Shown here: in pieces, positions 24,483-38,155 of the stretch | How the letters are laid out: each line of letters begins with the position of its first letter | Position numbering within the stretch: the stretch's first letter is position 1 | Source: Tubiluchus corallicola | Taxonomy: Eukaryota > Priapulida > Priapulimorpha > Priapulimorphida > Tubiluchidae | DNA: 64,000 nt | Assembly (NCBI GenBank): GCA_030141605.1 | Contig: JAQGDQ010000070.1 | Location: 286,001 to 350,000 of the forward strand | Direction: 5' to 3' | Position numbers and translations under genes: made by a program | Notes under the pieces: model-generated | Seen by the model: the letters and a program-made list of their open reading frames with translations, nothing else | What the model was told of the DNA's origin: nothing | Database searches by the model: none

Positions 24483-24525
24483 AACAACGACGACGATAAC
24501 AAGGAGGAGGAGAAGAAGAAGAAGT

Positions 24526-26490
24526 CACGAAATGATGACTACAAATACTCGAAAACACCATCAACATCAGCATTCCACAAATTCCGTCTCTACAAGTCAG
24601 GTGGAAAAAATCGAATAACAGCTGAAGAAGAAACAGAGGAAACACTCCACACGCAACACAGTGAAACCAACTTCATGACAGATTAATTAACTAATGTGCT
24701 TCGTTTTTTTTCTATTATAATAGTTTGTGAACAATAAGCATTTTTCTCGTTGACAGTTTCGCTTTGCACCTGAATATTTTGTCAACCTTGACACTGTCAT
24801 GTTGTGTGGACTTAATTTTTCGAAATAAAAACATAAATAATCAAGTAAATGCGTTGACTGACACATTTCAAGATTCGTTTGTTGCGTTAAATGTATATCT
24901 AGAAAGCTTGTCAAGCCTGTCTGTTGACAGAATGCACTGAGCAATTCCATCGAAAATAATAAATAAATAGCAAACAGAAAAGAATTTTTAGTGAATTTCT
25001 GCACGTGTGTCTTTGTGTGTTTTTTGTACATGTGTGAACTTAACCATTTTACCGTTATCCTCTTAACACTGAGCCGCTAATAATTACTTGTACTTTTAAT
25101 CATTTTCATGCCCATAATTATATTATTTTTACATATTGAATTAAGCAAACTCTTTCGAGCAGTTTGGTTTTATGTGAAACCTGAATTGGCGTGCTGCTAT
25201 TGGTGAATAATATTTTAAAGTTTTCATTTACTGATTTGTCCACAAATATGCATCCGTAATTAATATAATTATAAAGGTTTTTTTTTTTAATCAAACTGTG
25301 ACTACGTATTGTTGCATTCCTATGTTATATCTGGCATAACTATGATATTCAATTTTTTTCATCTGGCAAGTTGATTACAAATTTTTTTCGTACAGTACCA
25401 GTCTATGTACATTTACTTTAGTTATTTTTAAGTGGCATAATTTGTAATATTTTTTCTTTTTCTTTTTTGTATTAAACGGTACATTTATACTACAACATTG
25501 GAGATAATTTAATTTCAATTTTGCTTAATTCTGTTTCCTCAATTCCATTACATTCAATTTTATGTCGAATTAGTATATGCTATGTAAATATTGCTAATAA
25601 TTGCAACTTTGTATGACACATCAAGCGCCATTATTATAATTTATGCACCTTAGAGAAGAGTAGCTTCCTCGAGACTGCTTATAGTCATGAAGCTACTTCA
25701 CACTTAAGCAAATATTTTTGTCAGTATTGTACATTATACTTTTTTGATTAACATGTGTGACTTTTCTCTATATTTCAGTATAAGTATAAATATTCCTGTG
25801 TCTTACATCTTATGTCTCGATCAGGTGAATGGACCACCAATTCCTTCCTTCTTTTGGCAACAGACTTCTGCCTTTTGTCTAATCCATCCGCGCATCAAGT
25901 TACAAAATGATGTACTGTTTTTGAATGTGTGGTCCTTTGTCTGGTGGTCCTTTGATCTATGGTATTTTGACTAGTGGTCCTTTGACATAAACCCATTTCA
26001 CTATAAGGCTAAAGTAACAGACTACGTGCCATTATAAATGTTTTCCGTAATGCGTATAACTCGGCCTTGATTTGTCTTGTAGCGTAACACACGCACGCAT
26101 ACAATATATTCTTATGTGCGTGTGTGTGTGTGAATAAATTTTTAATAAACTAATTTCTCAGTTATTAACCAATTCCCGTATTATTTTAATTTGATTTCAA
26201 AGTACAACCGGCAACATAAAAAAACGATTGGATTTAGGATTATAGGATTTATTAAGATTTTATTAGGCTAAACCAAATTTTGGAAAATCTTGCAAGAACA
26301 GCACAGAATGTACTTCTTTAGAAAAACATTTCGATAAATAATTATCAGTTGACAAACTTGACACTATCACGTAACTCTGAAGAAATTATGACCTTTAAAC
26401 ACCAGAATCATGTGAGCAACTTTCTCCGCGATACGCGCGAGAAACAGAATGAACGTTCATAACGGGCCAATCCGATAAGTCAGGTACAAA
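24526..26490. other. Intergenic upstream of the galectin gene
   Basis: No coding signal is seen. A (GT)n tract lies at about 26116-26130. Confidence 0.5.
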
Positions 26491-26495
26491 AGTTC

Positions 26496-26502
26496 TATAA
26501 AA
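26496..26502 (+). promoter_or_regulatory. TATA-box candidate for the galectin gene
   Basis: TATAAAA sits 146 bases before the galectin start codon. A start site about 30 bases on would leave a 5' UTR of about 115 nt without an intron. An initiator-like TCAGTT occurs at 26545. Confidence 0.45.
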
Positions 26503-26641
26503 TATGGTATACAGAGAACGTACGTTATAGGTGCAAAGTTCGACTCAGTTTAGTAGAAGTTCTACGTGTTGATGCACCTACAATTCATTTCAGTGTGACA
26601 GTTTGGTTCTAAAACAACTAGGCATTCAAATACAGTGCACA

Positions 26642-29600
26642 ATGGCAGCTTACAGCGACATGGTTAACTATCCGGTACGTACTCTTTCCTGCATGCATAA
26701 ACGACCAACCGGTTAAATGACTGACTGACCAATTCATTTATTTAACAATTTCCTTTATTTAACTGTTGAACGTGAATAAATGTTGTTTGTTTCATAGGCA
26801 GTGCCGTATAAAGGTGTGGTTAGAGGAGGCCTATTTCACGGCAAAATGATTCACCTACAGGGAACACCTTTTCCATCTTTGCGAAGGTAATGGGTTTTTA
26901 ACTGGTCAATGTATACCAATGGATGAACATTGAACATTCTTTGCACATAATTCTTTCTTAATCTCAGCGAATACTAAGTAGATGAATCCGCCAACATTGA
27001 TATTTCTACAATGACAACATTATACGTGCTTAGGTTACTGTTGCGGATGCTCAAACTCTATAATTCCAGCATTTTTCACTCGAGCTTCTTATCTATGGAA
27101 TTATTTGTCAGAAAATTATATACGATATTATATAATATGTTATGTTATGTTATCTTACGTTACGTTATGTTACGTTACGTTACACTACGCTACGTTACGT
27201 TACGTTACCTTACCTTACGTTATGTTATGTTATGTTATGTTATGTTATGTTATGTTATGTTATGTTATGTTATGTTATGTTATGTTATGTTATGTTATGT
27301 TATGTTATGTTTAGTTATGTTATGTTACGTAATTGAATTTGTTGTATTTTGAATTTTTTTCTTGTATTTTGTCTTTGTATTTTTGTAATTGCAGTTTTTG
27401 CCATGTTGCGTAATTGTAATTGTGCAAATAAACCTGAAATGAATTTAATTGAATTGATATCACGCCCCTTGTGAAGAACGTTAACAGGATTTGTCTATAG
27501 CGTATTAGTTGGGTGAATTCAAATTGTCTGCATTCATTTTTCCATATTTCTGGTTTAGAAATATCCTGAGTCGCCACGGGTCTAGTTTGAGATGTTTTAT
27601 ATAAAAAACAATATCCTCAACATTTCTAAAATATTAAACAGGCGGTTTGTCTAGTGATCGACACAACGTCATTTGACATGACAGTGTTATCCAAAAGTTC
27701 TTGGTTCAAATTCAACCTCGGTTCCAATTTCTTCACGTTTCTTTTTAAATCAAGTTTGGTTTATGTTTTCGTATTGCAAATTTGTACTTTACACAAGCGC
27801 GCGTTATAAAACTCGTAATAACATGGTTGTAATTTTTGTGCAGTGGTTTCAAGATAGATCTATGCAGTGGAGCGCAGCCATGGCCGCAGTGTGACGTGGG
27901 ATTGTCCATAAACGTTCAGGCCGGCCATGGACCTATGGGTCGTTTGATTCTCACGAGGTCAGCTTATGTTTCACAGCAATGGAGAAATGAATCAAAGTCG
28001 CCTAGCACACAAATCACTCGTGGACAGACATTTGAGATGATTATTCTGGCACACCAGGATCGTTACAAAGTAAGAAAAAATCTTACCAAAGTATACCAGT
28101 GTACCTTTAGTCGTTTTCTGACTTAGATTACCATACTCGATTTCTTTCATCAACCTACGCATCTTTATAAGCTTCAGTGCCTCGCTCGGGTAAATTAGCT
28201 AGCTAGTGACGACCACGGTCGATTAATAAAATTTGAAATTCGTTTTCTTTTTTTCATTTTTAAGTAATTTATATATTTATAAATATTTATAAATTTAGAT
28301 ATTTCATTTACTCGTATTGTTTTTTCTCTACTTTTATCAAGTGTTTTTAATATTTTTGTGGCGTAATTAATGAACTTGGCCTGCGATGTATTCATTTATA
28401 AATTTACAAGTATGAGTTTATTCCGCCATACAACATACGACAACAATACAAGAAATGGAAACATAGAGTGTACATGACTACAGAATAGCAGTTTCTCTTG
28501 TTAAAATACTGACTACTTTAAGCATTTTAAAGAAAAAATAAAATAGTGTTAAAAGAAAGTTTTAGTTTTTTAGCAATCTGTTAACAACATTTTTGTATTA
28601 GAGTAGCGAGTGTGAAAATTAAATATCATTACTGTCACGTAGTTCAGTTGAAGCATTATACAAAATTCATCATAATTTTAAGAATATCTATGACGTTCTG
28701 ACCCATTAAAAAGCTGAATTTCTCTTGTCCAGCAAAAGTAGGTACAAACCGTTTTAGTTTTTTATATAAGTTACATCCGAAGTCATCAAAGCACAACGTA
28801 GCATAAAATAAAATTCATCTTGTACTTTTGACTTTTCACAATGCTGACATACGCGATCGGCTGGATTTTTTTAGCTTTATGATATAACGACCCGGTCGTT
28901 TCAATGTAGAATTTATTAGCACTTATTCTAAGTTCAGTTAGTTCAATTTTATCATTAACTTTTTATTTTGTCCGGACAAAAAGTAATTTTGCATTTTATG
29001 TTGGGTTTTTAAAGGCTTTCTGTAAGTTTTTATAACACATTTTGTTCTTAACTTAAACAGTTAATCACTGAATAGATTTTTTGTTAGCAAAAGTACTTTG
29101 ATTTCGTCATAAATAAGCAAAAGCAAGTTTTGTCAGAATGTATTTTACGAATGCAAACCAACAAGTAATGTTCTGAACGTCTAATGTTTTATTTTCATGA
29201 GATGCTTTAACTGTTGCGAGGTTGTCCCATTTAGTCAATATCTAAATATTATTTTAATGGTTTTTATTTACAAAGGGTATCGACCTAATTCAGCCCTGAC
29301 CGCATTTTTACTAGACTGGTAACTAACGTTCACTAAATTTATTTTTTATATAAGTTGGATATCAAGCCACAGTATAATATAGCAAAAAACGATAAATTTT
29401 AAATTAACATTTCATCACAATGTGACTCAAACTTATTTTGTATTGCGTACTACGTATACTTATTTATGTATAATGCATTGTTTGCAATCATTCTAAGGGT
29501 TAAACATTAACTGATCTCGGTATTAATCTGACTTTATTATTGATTTTTTGACTCATGTTATATTACTACCACAAATAAGTATTTTTCAGGTAATATTCTG

Positions 29601-32600
29601 CTTTTTTGCCACTGATTTATATTATTCTTCCTACTCAGAATTCTCAATGATGTCATAAGACCTCTAATGACGTAAGCACACTTGAAGTAAACTAAGTTGA
29701 CTCTTTTTAAGTTGGCAATTCATTTTTTTCCTACAGTTGATCCATAAAAATTATATTTAATTTGACTTTTGCAACGTAATCTTGTAAGATGACAGATTTG
29801 CTGATTTTCGTGATTTCCTTCCGACCGATCAAGAATAGTGTATCTTTCGACTTTGTTACTTGTATGCTTTGTGAAGTCATGTAAGTCGGTATAAACATTT
29901 TGAATTATTTTAATGTCATTATTAAAACGATGTGACACCTCACTCGTGGGAAGTGTTTTTAAAAAAGCTATGCTCCACATTCTCCCCACAATATTTACAG
30001 ATCTTTTTTATTTAAGTTAGCTGAAAAGCTAAGCTCAAAATGCTAGGAAGTAATCGTTATTAATTTATGTTTCGGTTGTATCCAAATTTGTAATATGCAA
30101 CTAACTGTTGGGAAAATACGACTACAATATGTAAATATAAATTTCAGATATTTTGCTGTGCTGTTAATTTGTTGTTGTTTTATTTCAGATTGCAATCAAC
30201 GGGCAACATTTTTGTGACTTCACGCATGTCTTACCACTGCACAGAATAACGCATATTTCAATAGAAGGAGAAATATCTGTCATCCAGATACGGTACCAGG
30301 TATGACATACATTAGCATGTGATTACATTACACTGCAAAGAATCAATAATTAAAATCGTCATTAGAGTGGAGTAATAGGGGAGTACTCAGCTTTCTTCTG
30401 CTTTATGTTGTTTTGTCGCAGCGGCCTGTCGTCTGTTTGACACAAGCTTGTACTGTCTACCACCTGAAACAGAGGTTACAAAACAAAGTTGGTTGACTTG
30501 CTTCTTACAGAGTAAAGAATTTAAACAAAATGGCGATAGATGGCGCCAGATGAACAGGCGCAAATTTAATTTGTTTCTCAGTTGAAAACTGGCACTTTAG
30601 TTGCACATGCTTTCGTTTGTCTTCATTTAAAGTGAAAATTCAAGCGAAACATTCCAGATAAAATTTCAAATTCAAACGGAACTGAATCAGCCATTATTGT
30701 AAAATGTTTGCTCCATTTATTTTTGTATCAGGCCTAATCTTAAACGGCCTAACCGGTTTTCGCAATTTTACAGGTAGAAGCTGCGCCTCAGCCCCCCGTA
30801 CCTGGTTATCCTCACCCAGGATATCCGCATCCAGGTCCTCCGCAGGTAACCGCTATTGCTAGATAAACATAAATTCTTTATTCTAGCATTTATATTTAAG
30901 TTTATATTCTAAAAATACTACAAGTTAAAATAATGTCAGCATTCATCATGAAAGTGACACCTTATTAGAGTTAAGAAGGCCAGGAGACAGCAATACCATT
31001 ATGGCATTTACAAAGTCATTATATAATATATAAAAATTCACTCGTTGAAATAAAGAAATACTGTCAATTATAAACAAGTAGCATTCATGACATTTGCAAG
31101 TAAAAGTGACATTATAATCAGCGGCTGTATAACTCTAATGTGTTGCTTGAGTCACTCTTTTTAAAAGCTGGCGAAATGTATTATGTGATGATTTAAGTTG
31201 TAAATTTTTAGTCAAGGTGTTTTTAACATGTATTTTAGATTTTTAGTTAGTAATTTTAATCGGTTTTATCCATAATTTTTGTGTCTTATAAATGATGGAA
31301 TACGGTACGGTGTGTACTGAATTGAAATAAAAATTTTTATCTTTAATCATGACGTTCCACTAAGAGGCACTACAAACATTGCAAACAAATTGTGATACCT
31401 TCACGTATTTTCCGACGTAAAAACGACTGACTGAATAAAAAACTTCTAGATAAAACAGATTAGGCAGCCACTAAGGTTAAAAATTCATAAGAAGCGATCA
31501 ATTTACTTATGTAGGCCTACGAAAACTAATTACTGCTGCTTTTCATTGTTTCACCCTTTACATTTCTAGATGCACAACAACAGCTCTTGTATCTAGTTTT
31601 TCCCCGGCACCTCTTAATTATGAAATTTACATAACATTGTTTTCTTTGTAAATCAACCTCGCCTGATTCAGGAAAAACGTTTACATTACCGTCTATACAT
31701 AAGCTAATAAGGCATAAAAATTCAGTTATCACGTACCTGTGTGGAATGTAGGATATCGAAACGCGGTAAGTACATTTAATGTTCGTTTTCTAGTAGGAAA
31801 TTTGATTAAATAACTTAATAATGGCTCTTTTCTGACTCCCCTGGTGACATTTTCACCGCAAATATCCCGAGAAAGTATCAATTTCCAGTGATTCAAGACT
31901 TTCGAAGATCTTCCTCATGTAGATTGACGATAAATAAAGTCTGAGTTAAGCGTATTACAAGTCCCAGTTTTGATATTTGCTTATGTGTATTTATTAAATA
32001 ACATGTCTTTATTTATAATGTTAATTTAATAAATACATTAAAGGTTCTTCGATTTGGAATGTTGTAGTTTTTTTAGAATCTTATAATAAACAGATTTTCT
32101 ATTTCAGCCTGCACCTCCTGTCAGCCCGCACACAGTCGTCTATAATCCGGTAAGAAATTTACGTAGCAATTTTTATCTGTAAAACACTCATATGAAGTGT
32201 TGGCTATTTTAAATTGTATAGATTTACGTATTAGCGCGTACGGCTGATTTTACAATCACAACGGCAAATTGGTGACTAATTAGAGCAGTAAATTGTGGTT
32301 TTGGATTTGATGAAAATAACTAAGTGCTTGCTTAGCGATCGAAATGAAGCAACGCCTAGCCTGGGCAGTAGATGGCTGGGTGGCTGACAAGAAAACTGCC
32401 TCAAGGAGGTTTCATCTGCCATACTGCATGCCGCGACTATTTACTCCTTTAGAAAAGTACATATCATGTATGCATGTAGGAAAAAGATTACGACACCCTT
32501 GTCATTTGTCTCCTTTATAGGATTGTCTGTGATGATTAACTAGCTTTTGGCTCCGTTGCAACCAGCTGTATCAAGTAAGCCCCGCCATTGAATACTCGAT

Positions 32601-35600
32601 TCCGGAATGCGAAGTTCTAAACTGAACATGTACATACATGTAGTTATGACCACGATGTCGCGAATTCATTTCGAAAAGCAAAGAAAAAAGATTAAAAATT
32701 TTCCATGAACTTCCAGAAACCTGAACCACATAAAATTAAAAAGATTTTCAAACAGGAAACTGGAAAATTATATCGTGCCATCTTTTATTATTTTTAAATC
32801 CAAAAAACGAACCTGCGCAAGGGCAGATCCACCCTTTTTAGTTCCGTAAATGCTTTTAGTCCTGTTCCTCAATTTAGTTTTTACTATGTTATCATTGCAA
32901 TAATTTTAAACAACATACAACATTTTTTTAATATCGAAACCAACTTATAACAATATATTGAATTATTTTATCGTGAAATTTGATCTCGATTCTGCATTGC
33001 ACCAGTCTTTAAGACTATCATACATCTTCTGTGTATATTCTTATATAGTGCTTGTCAGATTACGTTTTGTTTATTAGTTACTGTGTACATTTGTTTTTTG
33101 TTCGTGTAATTCCTGCTTTTGGACTAAATGTCAAGTGACTGGAATACATGTACATATATACACAAGTATTTCTTTTATTTATAACGAATAAAACGATTTT
33201 ATTCATTCATTGTTTCTTCTAGTCCTAAGTCACTTTAAAGGCTCGAATTTTTACAATTTTCATGGAGCAAATTTCATGACTTAGTTAGTGTGAGTGAGTC
33301 GTGGCCAAGCAATTGAAAAGAAAGGAAATTTCTATAATCAAACCGCTGCAACCCAACAACAACGGAACGCAACCCCTATAAATTATTTTTTATTGTGACA
33401 GTTAAATTAACTTCTACTTGAAGTGCGTATGTTTTGCAGCCAATTCCATATTTCGGACAACTAGTAGGTGGAATGTATCCTGGACGTGCTATCAGAGTCT
33501 GCGGTCACCCACTGGCCAGCGCTAAGGACAAGTATGTTTTACTTATTCGACAAACAAAATGTAGGGCCTCAGAGTCAAAGTAATTGCAAGTAGTACTAAT
33601 TAAAGAAAAGGACAAGTCGCTTTGCATGTTGCGTTTATTTTACTGATTTCACTTAAACTTATAAAAATATAATAAAGAAATTTGCAAAAATCTCTAAAGC
33701 ATGAAGTTAATTGATGCTGCCCCTGCACAGAAATTTTCAAGCGCGGAGGTTGGCGTCATTCATTTGAAAATTATGACGTAGCTGGTGCCTTCGTGATTTT
33801 TGTTAACGCATCGCGGTTTTCTGCGACTTAAATTAAAAAATCTAGTTTGAGCAGTTCGGTTCCACCATATTAGTTTTCTCACGCAATTGTTGAATAAAAC
33901 GACTACTTAACACGTATGTGTTACTGGCAGAGTGTCAAACTGGGCATTTTATAGCATGCCTACAGGAATTTTCTGACAAAACACTGGCTAAAGTAATTTC
34001 TTCTACACTTTTCCTAGACATTATTTATAACTCGAAAGTTTTATTAGATAAAGGACGTAATTCTTTTGTTTCGGATATGCTGTTCATACGCATTTTACAA
34101 AATGTTCAAATAATTTTAGGTAATGTCAAACTAGAACAAATGGTCTATTGTTCTGATGAAATTTTCCCAAGTATTTTATATAATGTCAGTTCTATTCCAG
34201 AGAATGTGAGAAATAAGTCGTGTTTTTTGTATTTGCAAATTTGTGTGTTAAAATGGGTAACTATAAATGGGTAATTATGAGACCTATGTTATAATTATGT
34301 TTTGTGATATAGTCCTTATAATTAATTATCAAATTCATAATAAAGTAAACCGGTATTACTAGTTCTAGAGTTAATGTAACCTATAGCAGCATGACTTTGA
34401 TTAGGTTGAATTGTTTAGTCTCATTCCAAGGCAGAAAAGACGCATTCTTTATACGTACTGAAGTACTGAAGTACTGAAGTACTGAAATAGAGACGACTAT
34501 TAAGGAGAAATATACAAATAAGCATTTTGAGCAAAATTAAAATAATATAAAGACCCCAAAAACTACGAAACTTACCAACTGTTAAACAATGAGGAGATAA
34601 CTATAATCTGTCCGTTCGGTTTTTAAAACCATGTACAAGAATCAGTAAAAATCGTACAATAAAAAAGAAAAACGTTTTAATCCATGACTGGGATTATCTT
34701 CAGGTGAAAAAAGCACAAAAATCATTTAATAGTTTGAAATTTTGTTATATAAACACATTCACTGAAAACAATAGAAAACAGCAGAAAAATGTGAAAGAAA
34801 TACAATCACAGAAAAGCAAAGTGTCCACTATAAATAAAAACACGAAAAGGTAATTAACATCAACAACGCAGTAAAAAAAAAGTGCAAAAATGTCACAATA
34901 CCACTGAGGACAGATCACAGGAAAGTATCCAGTGTTATTGCGATATTTTGTGATTTTGCTACTGTGTTGCTATGATAGGTCGTCCACACGGTCATTCAAA
35001 ACACTGTCATTCTCGAGTTTTGAAAGTGCGGACGCTGAGAATGACAGTGAAATTTTAATATCATTCAAGTTTAGATACCAAGCTGGTCTTGATTTCGTTC
35101 TAGGATATTTCCATAAAATTTCATGATCAAAACGTCAGCCTTTGCTTTTTTTCAAAAATTAATCCTCTATAAGAGGAACAAGAACAAATCACCACGAGTC
35201 CTTCGAGCTATCTGCTTCATTAATGCAAAAAGTAAAGAATTTAAACGTCGGTTGACCTGACTACAGTGAATAATAATTAATACGAAATGTAGTAGTAAAA
35301 ACTGTACTTTTTCTTTTGCTTTGTGAAGGTTCGCCATACGCTTGATGGTTGGCAGTAACTTTGCCGCTAACAATGACGTTGGCTTCACGTTTAGTCCTCG
35401 GTTTAAAGAGCAACAGATTGTCAGAAATAGTCGTATGGGCGGCAAATGGGGTAAAGAGGAGCGTCACGGAGGGCAGTTTCCTTTCCGTCCTGGGATGAAC
35501 TTTGACTTGACGATACACTGTGATCCTGACAAGTTCTGGGTGGACGTGAATGGCAGGTATAGCCTTCAACTTTTCGTTTTTTCTAGATTTGGCAGCTATT

Positions 35601-37995
35601 TTTGCGCACATATTGACAAAAAACCAAAAGCATTAGCTATGATTAATGTCTCAACGCAAAATTTCAAAAATCAAAATGTTCACATTTGGAACTAAATAAA
35701 ACAATCATGCATGGTTCAAACGTTAGCCAGTTTACAGTTTTCTAATTTTGTTTTTCTGAAACACGAAAACGCACCGAGACTGCAGAAGAGGACCAAGTTC
35801 TAGATATAAGATGTAAGGCGTATTTATTTGACACGTGCAGTACAATACAAATTAGCCAATAAGGTAACTATTTTTATAGAAGAAAATGTGAGGGCAGCGT
35901 ACGACTGTAAGAGTCCTAAAAAGACTGCTCTTATATATGGTTCATTTGCAGAATTTAGTTCTGGAAGCTTGGCGCTATGTAAAACAGGTGATTCACTGAT
36001 TCACTGTTCAGTCAATGTTCACACTTGTGAGGTCCGAAACCAGACGCAGGCTTTTTACTGCCAAATCATTTAAAAACAGTAAAATCACACAGTAAACAAA
36101 ATGAAAATACACAACGTTTTGAACTATTAGTGCAAACAATTCGGGTAGAGAGAGTCCGTAGTGGTAAACTGAAACGTCGTGTCTTTTTATTTCTTCATTG
36201 TGTATGTTTAATCACCTCCAAGGAGGCTATGTTTTCGTTGACCGCTCCCTGTTTGTTTGCTTGTTTCTTTCACATTTGTCAGAAACATTTTTCCGGTTGG
36301 ACAATTATTGTATATTATGCTACTTAAAGCTAGTTAAGAAATATTCCATATATAGTAGGAACGCAGCATAGACAGGAAGTAGATCCCTTGGGAAAAACTT
36401 GTCTGGCGCGTGAAATGATTAGAACAGGTTTTCCGCATGTTATAACAATTTCTGACATGTTTATAACTAATTTGTAGCCAATGTGTAGGCGATTTAGAGA
36501 GTACTTATATGCTGTGCGCAGATAAATAGAGAAATTAGTACTAACATTTATGACTGAAACTCAATATGATGTCTAACACATTTATTATTGTAGTTTCAAC
36601 ATGTCACCTAACATTGTACAATTGTTGTAAATAAGTAATTGCATCATGATGTTTTAATCATTCGTTCTTTGCTTTTATTTATCTGCAGTGCGGATTTTAA
36701 TGTTAGTGCGGATCTGGTTCATCTATGTTGAACTTTCAGTTTATAAAATTGATATTATTCTTAACTTGACTTCATTAAAAGTTTCACATAAGAGTGTGAG
36801 GTGTAATAAATTGTGTATCATCAATCTATTTTAATTTGATAAATGTCTTAGTCATGCGTTCAGTCAGATGTTAAAAGCTTTTATGAGAAGTGTGGCACGG
36901 TTTAATTTGTGTGTCCTCTTTGACATTGCAAATATAATTACAGATATTAAATTAAACTCTCCTACGTTAGGCTTTTGACCTTTAGTGTTTAATACTGTAT
37001 AGATATATAAATTTAATTGTTGAACAAGTTTTTATGTAGTTAAGAGTGGGCCTAGATATATTATGCTGTCTTTCATCGTATAATGAAACAGCCAGCCTAT
37101 GCAGTCAGAAGTAGCCCTGAGAACACTCGCGACTTGTTTGTTTTAAAACAAAACAAAAAATAACATGTATATAGTGTATTTTTGTACCTTTTTGCAAGTG
37201 TTTATGAAACATGTTTTAGAACCGCAAGTGTTTTTGCAAGATAAATTCTGTTTCCCCTTCATTTTTACATCAGAAGAGTAAGAAGGAAATGATTAAAGCG
37301 CCATTTTACTGGATTACCATGTTAACTGCTTTTGTGGATTTGATGCGCATTTTGCAACACAACTAGGCCGCGCAATTTGTCAATGTGATTAATGCAGATA
37401 TTAATAACAATTTTATTACAGATAAATTCTCCCACAGTTATCCTATAACTTTATTATAGGATAAAGCTTCCCAAAATTGACGAAATAAAAATGCAATTTT
37501 CCACTTAAGATGTCATAAAAATTCAAGACATAATTTCGCCTTGTCTAGCATTTATGGCTCGTATCTATGGTTATTCCTGCCAACTCAGTACCATATATTG
37601 CCAGGTGGTCAGTAAAAGCAAGGCGTAATGCGGTCAGCAATAAGGTCGATAGTCCATTTAACTATCGCTTGACCAGTCAGTCCAGACTCCAGTGTGAATG
37701 TTCAATTTTCTTTTATTTGGGTTTAACCTATTCAGTTCGTGAATTACGTTCAGGTGAATGACCTAAAATCGCCAACACATAAGATTTGCTGAACAGCTTA
37801 ATTAGTATAACACTAGTATTAAAGGTATTCCAATGCTAATAGGTAAGTGGTTTTGCTGGCGTACATTTAATAAATTTCTCCGTTGTTTTTTTCAGTCCAC
37901 TTGTGGTCTTCCCACATCGTCTGATGCCCACTCAGAGACTGGACACTGTACAAATAATTGGAGAAGTGAACATTACTATGGTCAGCATACAATAA
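26642..37995 (+). CDS. Tandem-repeat galectin, nine exons, 330 aa
   Basis: A secreted-without-signal beta-galactoside lectin with two carbohydrate-recognition domains joined by a proline-rich linker, like vertebrate galectin-4/8/9. Exons (all GT-AG, phases agree): 26642-26674, 26798-26886, 27844-28069, 30189-30299, 30774-30845, 32108-32149, 33440-33531, 35329-35556, 37896-37995. Domain 1 (residues 12-153) has FKIDLCSGAQPW, W87, and IAINGQHFCDFTH. The linker (154-191) has GYPHPGYPHPGPP. Domain 2 (192-330) has GFTFSPRF, RNS, KWGKEER, FWVDVNG and FPHRLMPTQRLDTVQIIGEV. In domain 1 the sugar-binding H.N.R signature is absent (SINVQ). In domain 2 it reads T.S.R, keeping R246, N255, W262, E265 and R267. 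Domain 1 is probably a poor or altered binder. The reading frame, exon phases and family fit make the model firm. Confidence 0.95.
27136..27335. repeat. (TTATG)n pentanucleotide array in galectin intron 2
   Basis: About 40 units of TTATG/TTACG: the left third is mixed TTACG, TTACC and TTACAC variants, the right part pure TTATG. It produces false Met-Leu-Cys-Tyr-Val frames. Confidence 0.97.
27390..27458 (+). mobile_element. LINE 3' tail in galectin intron 2
   Basis: GTGCAAATAAACCTGAAATG followed by AATTTAATTGAATTGA is the type of end seen in CR1/L2-like LINEs: AATAAA, then a short pentamer tail. No coding part is visible upstream because the pentanucleotide array adjoins. Confidence 0.45.
27641..27725 (+). 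repeat. tRNA-derived element, tRNA-Ser-like
   Basis: Box A-like GTCTAGTGATCGACAC and box B-like TTGGTTCAAATTCAA lie about 45 bases apart. An anticodon-arm-like CGTCA-TTTGACA-TGACA with TGA in the loop, and a long variable arm, suggest a tRNA-Ser ancestor. The acceptor stem does not pair, so this is a SINE or pseudo-tRNA. Confidence 0.4.
28380..29010 (-). mobile_element. LINE RT C-terminal remnant in galectin intron 3
   Basis: Minus-strand translation gives ELRISANKFYIETTGSLYH, then in a shifted frame DRVCQHCEKSKVQDEFYFML followed by RC, then LYKKLKRF. This matches the LRIS..H...IE...C..C....ED E.HF...C..Y block at the end of many LINE ORF2 proteins. Frameshifts and a stop show it is dead. 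It continues as KFSFLMG and then fades. Confidence 0.7.
32850..33215 (+). mobile_element. Possible LINE 3' UTR with (ATTC)n tail, galectin intron 6
   Basis: The stretch ends in AATAAAACGATTTTATTCAT followed by TCATTG, a short ATTC tail typical of CR1/L2-like elements. No protein similarity is visible upstream, so the 5' limit is a guess. Confidence 0.4.
34456..34487. repeat. 8-bp tandem repeat TACTGAAG x4
   Basis: Four consecutive TACTGAAG units, the last ending in A, lie in galectin intron 7. Confidence 0.93.
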
Positions 37996-38155
37996 ATATT
38001 ACTCAGTGGTCACTGGTCACTCAGTAGACGTAAGACCCAAAAGGCTGCAGTTGGCTTAAATGGAAAAAGCAATTTTTAATATTTATGAAAATATAAATTG
38101 CACTTTTATAAATAAGTGATTTTGTTGTAAAAAAGGATGGTGATTTAATTAAAAA

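Noticed and set aside
24331-24645. Poly-Tyr and poly-Ile frames
   Set aside because: Translations of the (AAT)n microsatellite.
27011-27352. Open frames full of Met-Leu-Cys-Tyr-Val
   Set aside because: Pure translation of the TTATG pentanucleotide array.
33918-34274. 118-codon frame in galectin intron 7
   Set aside because: No recognisable domain, no codon bias, and it lies within a well-supported intron.
35557-35695. Galectin exon 8 reading through its donor
   Set aside because: The read-through does not resemble a galectin end, while the exon at 37896 completes the domain with correct phase and a proper C-terminus.
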